Origin: Nitrospira sp.
Lineage (GTDB): Bacteria; Nitrospirota; Nitrospiria; Nitrospirales; Nitrospiraceae
Length of the DNA: 64,000 bases
NCBI GenBank assembly: GCA_024998565.1
Contig: JACOEM010000005.1
Span: 1-64,000 of the forward strand
Reading direction: 5' to 3'
Part shown: positions 62,261 through 64,000 of the stretch, piece after piece
Layout: every line of letters begins with the position of its first letter
How positions within the stretch are numbered: the stretch's first letter is position 1
The notes under the pieces: model-generated
Seen by the model: only the letters and a program-made list of their open reading frames with translations
Database searches by the model: none
What the model was told of the DNA's origin: nothing
Position numbers and translations under genes: made by a program

Positions 62261-64000
62261 GGCTGTACTTATCCCGGAGCCGCTGACGAATGAGTTCCGC
62301 CAACGAGTTGATGACAAACGTGACGATGAACAAGAGCAAGGCGGCGAGGAACAACACCCGATAGAGACTTCCGCCATGCGGAGCTTCCGGAATTTCCACG
62401 GCGATATTGGCCGACAGCGTCCGAAAGCCGTTCGCCCAATTCCAATCGAGAATGGGAGTATTCCCCGTGGCCATCAGGACGATCATGGTTTCCCCGATCG
62501 CACGCCCGAACCCGATCATCACGGCGGAGAATATTCCCGGGCTGGCGGACAACAGCACCAGATACAGAACGGTTTGCCAACGAGTCGCGCCCAGCGCGAG
62601 CGACCCGGCGATTTGGATCTTCGGCACATTGGACAGCGCCTCTTCGGCAATACTGTAGATGACCGGGACGATGGCAAACCCCATCATGATACCGACGATC
62701 AGCGCGTTGCGCTGATCGTATTCGATACCGAGCCGGGTTGAGAGCCAGGCCTTGACGTTCCCATCGAACCACCAGCCTTCGATGGTGGAATTGGCCCAGA
62801 GGCAGCCGACGATTCCGAGAGCCATGATGGGGAGCAGCAGCAATGCTTCCTGACCCTGCGGGAGGTGGCGTTTCACGGACAACGGACAGAGGTACCAGGC
62901 GAACGAGGCCACGACAACCAGCAGAGGCAACACCAGCGCCATACCGGCCACCGCCGGGAGCATTCGTTCAAGAAGAGGGGCCAGCCAGAGCCCGGCAAGG
63001 AAACCGAGCACCACGGTCGGCAACGCCGCCATGACTTCAATAATAGGTTTAATTTTCGCGCGCAGGTCCTGATGCATGAATTGCGAGGTGCACAGCGCCG
63101 CCAGAATGGCAATCGGCACGGCGAGAAACAGGGCGTACATCGTCCCCTTGAGAGTTCCGAATGCCAGCGGAAGCAGACCGAGCTTCGGCTCAACATCATC
63201 CGACCCGGAGGAGGATTGCCACACATGCGCCGGCTGATCGTACCCCTCGTACCAGATCTTGCCGAACAACGTCTCGAGCGTCACTTCTGGATAGGCATTC
63301 TGCACCTGGTACAGAGTCAGTTGCCCGGCCCCGTCCAACGCGATCAACCCGTCGCCTTTCGGCGCGAACGCCACGGCGCGGATCGGAAACTCACTGTTGG
63401 CCAGCCGCAACAACGTTTGAGAAGAGGTCGCATGGTGCAGGAACAGATTGCCCTTCATATCGCCGGTCACGAACCCCTTGACCCGTTGCGACGGAGCAAA
63501 CGCGGTGACCGGCGCATTGTGAGGGCGGAGGGTATGGATTTGGGTCAGTTTCCAACCGGACGGGGCATCGGCGCGTCGCACAAGTCCCCAGGTCGAGACC
63601 GCACCGTCCTCAGACATGACCACCAGGCTACGATCGCCACTCAGAAACCCCAACGTCGTGACGGCCGTCGAGGATGCGGCGACAGTATAGGCGGCCCTCA
63701 TCTCCGGCGACTCCGTCTCGGACAAGGCGACATGCACCACCTGTCCGTCCGCGGTTCCCACATACAGATTTTCAAGTAACGCATCCAGGGCGAGAGCCGT
63801 CACCGCACCTTTCGGTTGCGGCAGTTCCGTGATGATCGGATGGTCGCCCGCCACGTCATCCGCCGCTATGCGCACGACGAGCAGCCGGCCGCCCTTCGAC
63901 AGGAGGGCCAGCAGACTTCCTTGATCATTGGCCCGGTAGGCCAGCCGGACGATGGGGCTCTTCGTCAGTGGAATAGGTTGACCGGCGCGAATATGCGGGC
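62253..64000 (-). CDS. pstC: Phosphate ABC transporter permease PstC, long form, partial
   Basis: The frame is open to the right edge (the upstream codons read PHIRAGQPIPLTKSPIVRLAYRA), so the start lies outside the window. At least 582 residues are present. The N-terminal half is a beta-rich, WD40-like periplasmic region (LYVGTADGQVVHVAL, SGDRSLVVMSEDGAVSTWGLV). The C-terminal half is the permease, with LKGTMYALFLAVPIAILAALCTSQF and the cytoplasmic loop EEALSNVPKIQIAGSLALGATRWQTVL. Long PstC proteins occur with long PstA proteins. pstS and any Pho box would be beyond the edge. Confidence 0.9.
   Translation of the reverse strand, partial: PHIRAGQPIPLTKSPIVRLAYRANDQGSLLALLSKGGRLLVVRIAADDVAGDHPIITELPQPKGAVTALALDALLENLYVGTADGQVVHVALSETESPEMRAAYTVAASSTAVTTLGFLSGDRSLVVMSEDGAVSTWGLVRRADAPSGWKLTQIHTLRPHNAPVTAFAPSQRVKGFVTGDMKGNLFLHHATSSQTLLRLANSEFPIRAVAFAPKGDGLIALDGAGQLTLYQVQNAYPEVTLETLFGKIWYEGYDQPAHVWQSSSGSDDVEPKLGLLPLAFGTLKGTMYALFLAVPIAILAALCTSQFMHQDLRAKIKPIIEVMAALPTVVLGFLAGLWLAPLLERMLPAVAGMALVLPLLVVVASFAWYLCPLSVKRHLPQGQEALLLLPIMALGIVGCLWANSTIEGWWFDGNVKAWLSTRLGIEYDQRNALIVGIMMGFAIVPVIYSIAEEALSNVPKIQIAGSLALGATRWQTVLYLVLLSASPGIFSAVMIGFGRAIGETMIVLMATGNTPILDWNWANGFRTLSANIAVEIPEAPHGGSLYRVLFLAALLLFIVTFVINSLAELIRQRLRDKYSHG

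Overview
The window looks like a chromosome segment of a GC-rich, motile, Gram-negative bacterium. The gene content (two complete chemotaxis arrays, a c-heme chemoreceptor, a PEP-CTERM/XrtA-style exopolysaccharide locus, long-form Pst permeases) fits a member of Nitrospira (Nitrospirota). That assignment is inferred from gene content and protein character only; there is no rRNA or other marker gene here.

Region 1 (about 0.1-25.8 kb, all + strand except one small gene) is a chemotaxis and motility island. A TPR lipoprotein and a small helix-turn-helix protein come first, each with a sigma-28-like promoter. Array 1 is cheR-cheY-cheZ-cheA-cheV-cheB-receptor-cheW, followed by motA-motB, a STAS protein and a one-TM receptor-like protein. 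Array 2 is cheY-cheA-cheW, a soluble globin/PAS receptor, a DUF420 membrane protein, cheR, cheD and cheB. The island ends in a partner-switching module: two STAS proteins, a REC-PP2C phosphatase, an Hpt protein and a REC-ATPase anti-sigma-like protein. Both receptors with recognisable sensors carry heme-type sensors (a periplasmic CxxCH protein and a cytoplasmic globin), which suggests redox or gas taxis.

Region 2 (about 25.9-29.9 kb) is an accessory belt. It holds a small lipoprotein, wecB, an AbrB/PIN toxin-antitoxin (TA) pair followed by a relic of a second wecB, a DUF433/DUF5615 pair broken by stop codons, a YefM/YoeB pair, and a 151-bp inverted-repeat element.

Region 3 (about 29.9-53.5 kb) is an exopolysaccharide locus: heparinase-like lyase, GDP-mannose dehydratase and GDP-fucose synthase, a large membrane/six-hairpin fusion protein, a glycosyltransferase, an extended Wzx-type flippase, a TPR lipoprotein, Wza-like export lipoprotein, outer-membrane barrel, Wzz/GumC protein, CpsD-type kinase, an XrtA-associated AAA ATPase, a bi-domain oxidoreductase, and a frameshifted second AAA ATPase. 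No exosortase is in the window. An S23-type four-helix-bundle gene flanked by inverted repeats sits between gmd and fcl, and related repeat arms recur at 47.4 and 52.0 kb.

Region 4 (about 53.5-64 kb) starts with a ParD/ParE pair and an antitoxin relic. A phosphate/polyphosphate region follows: OmpR-type regulator, CHAD protein, SixA phosphatase, a second copy of the inverted-repeat element, then on the minus strand pstC-pstA-pstB-phoU-ppx. pstC runs off the right edge.
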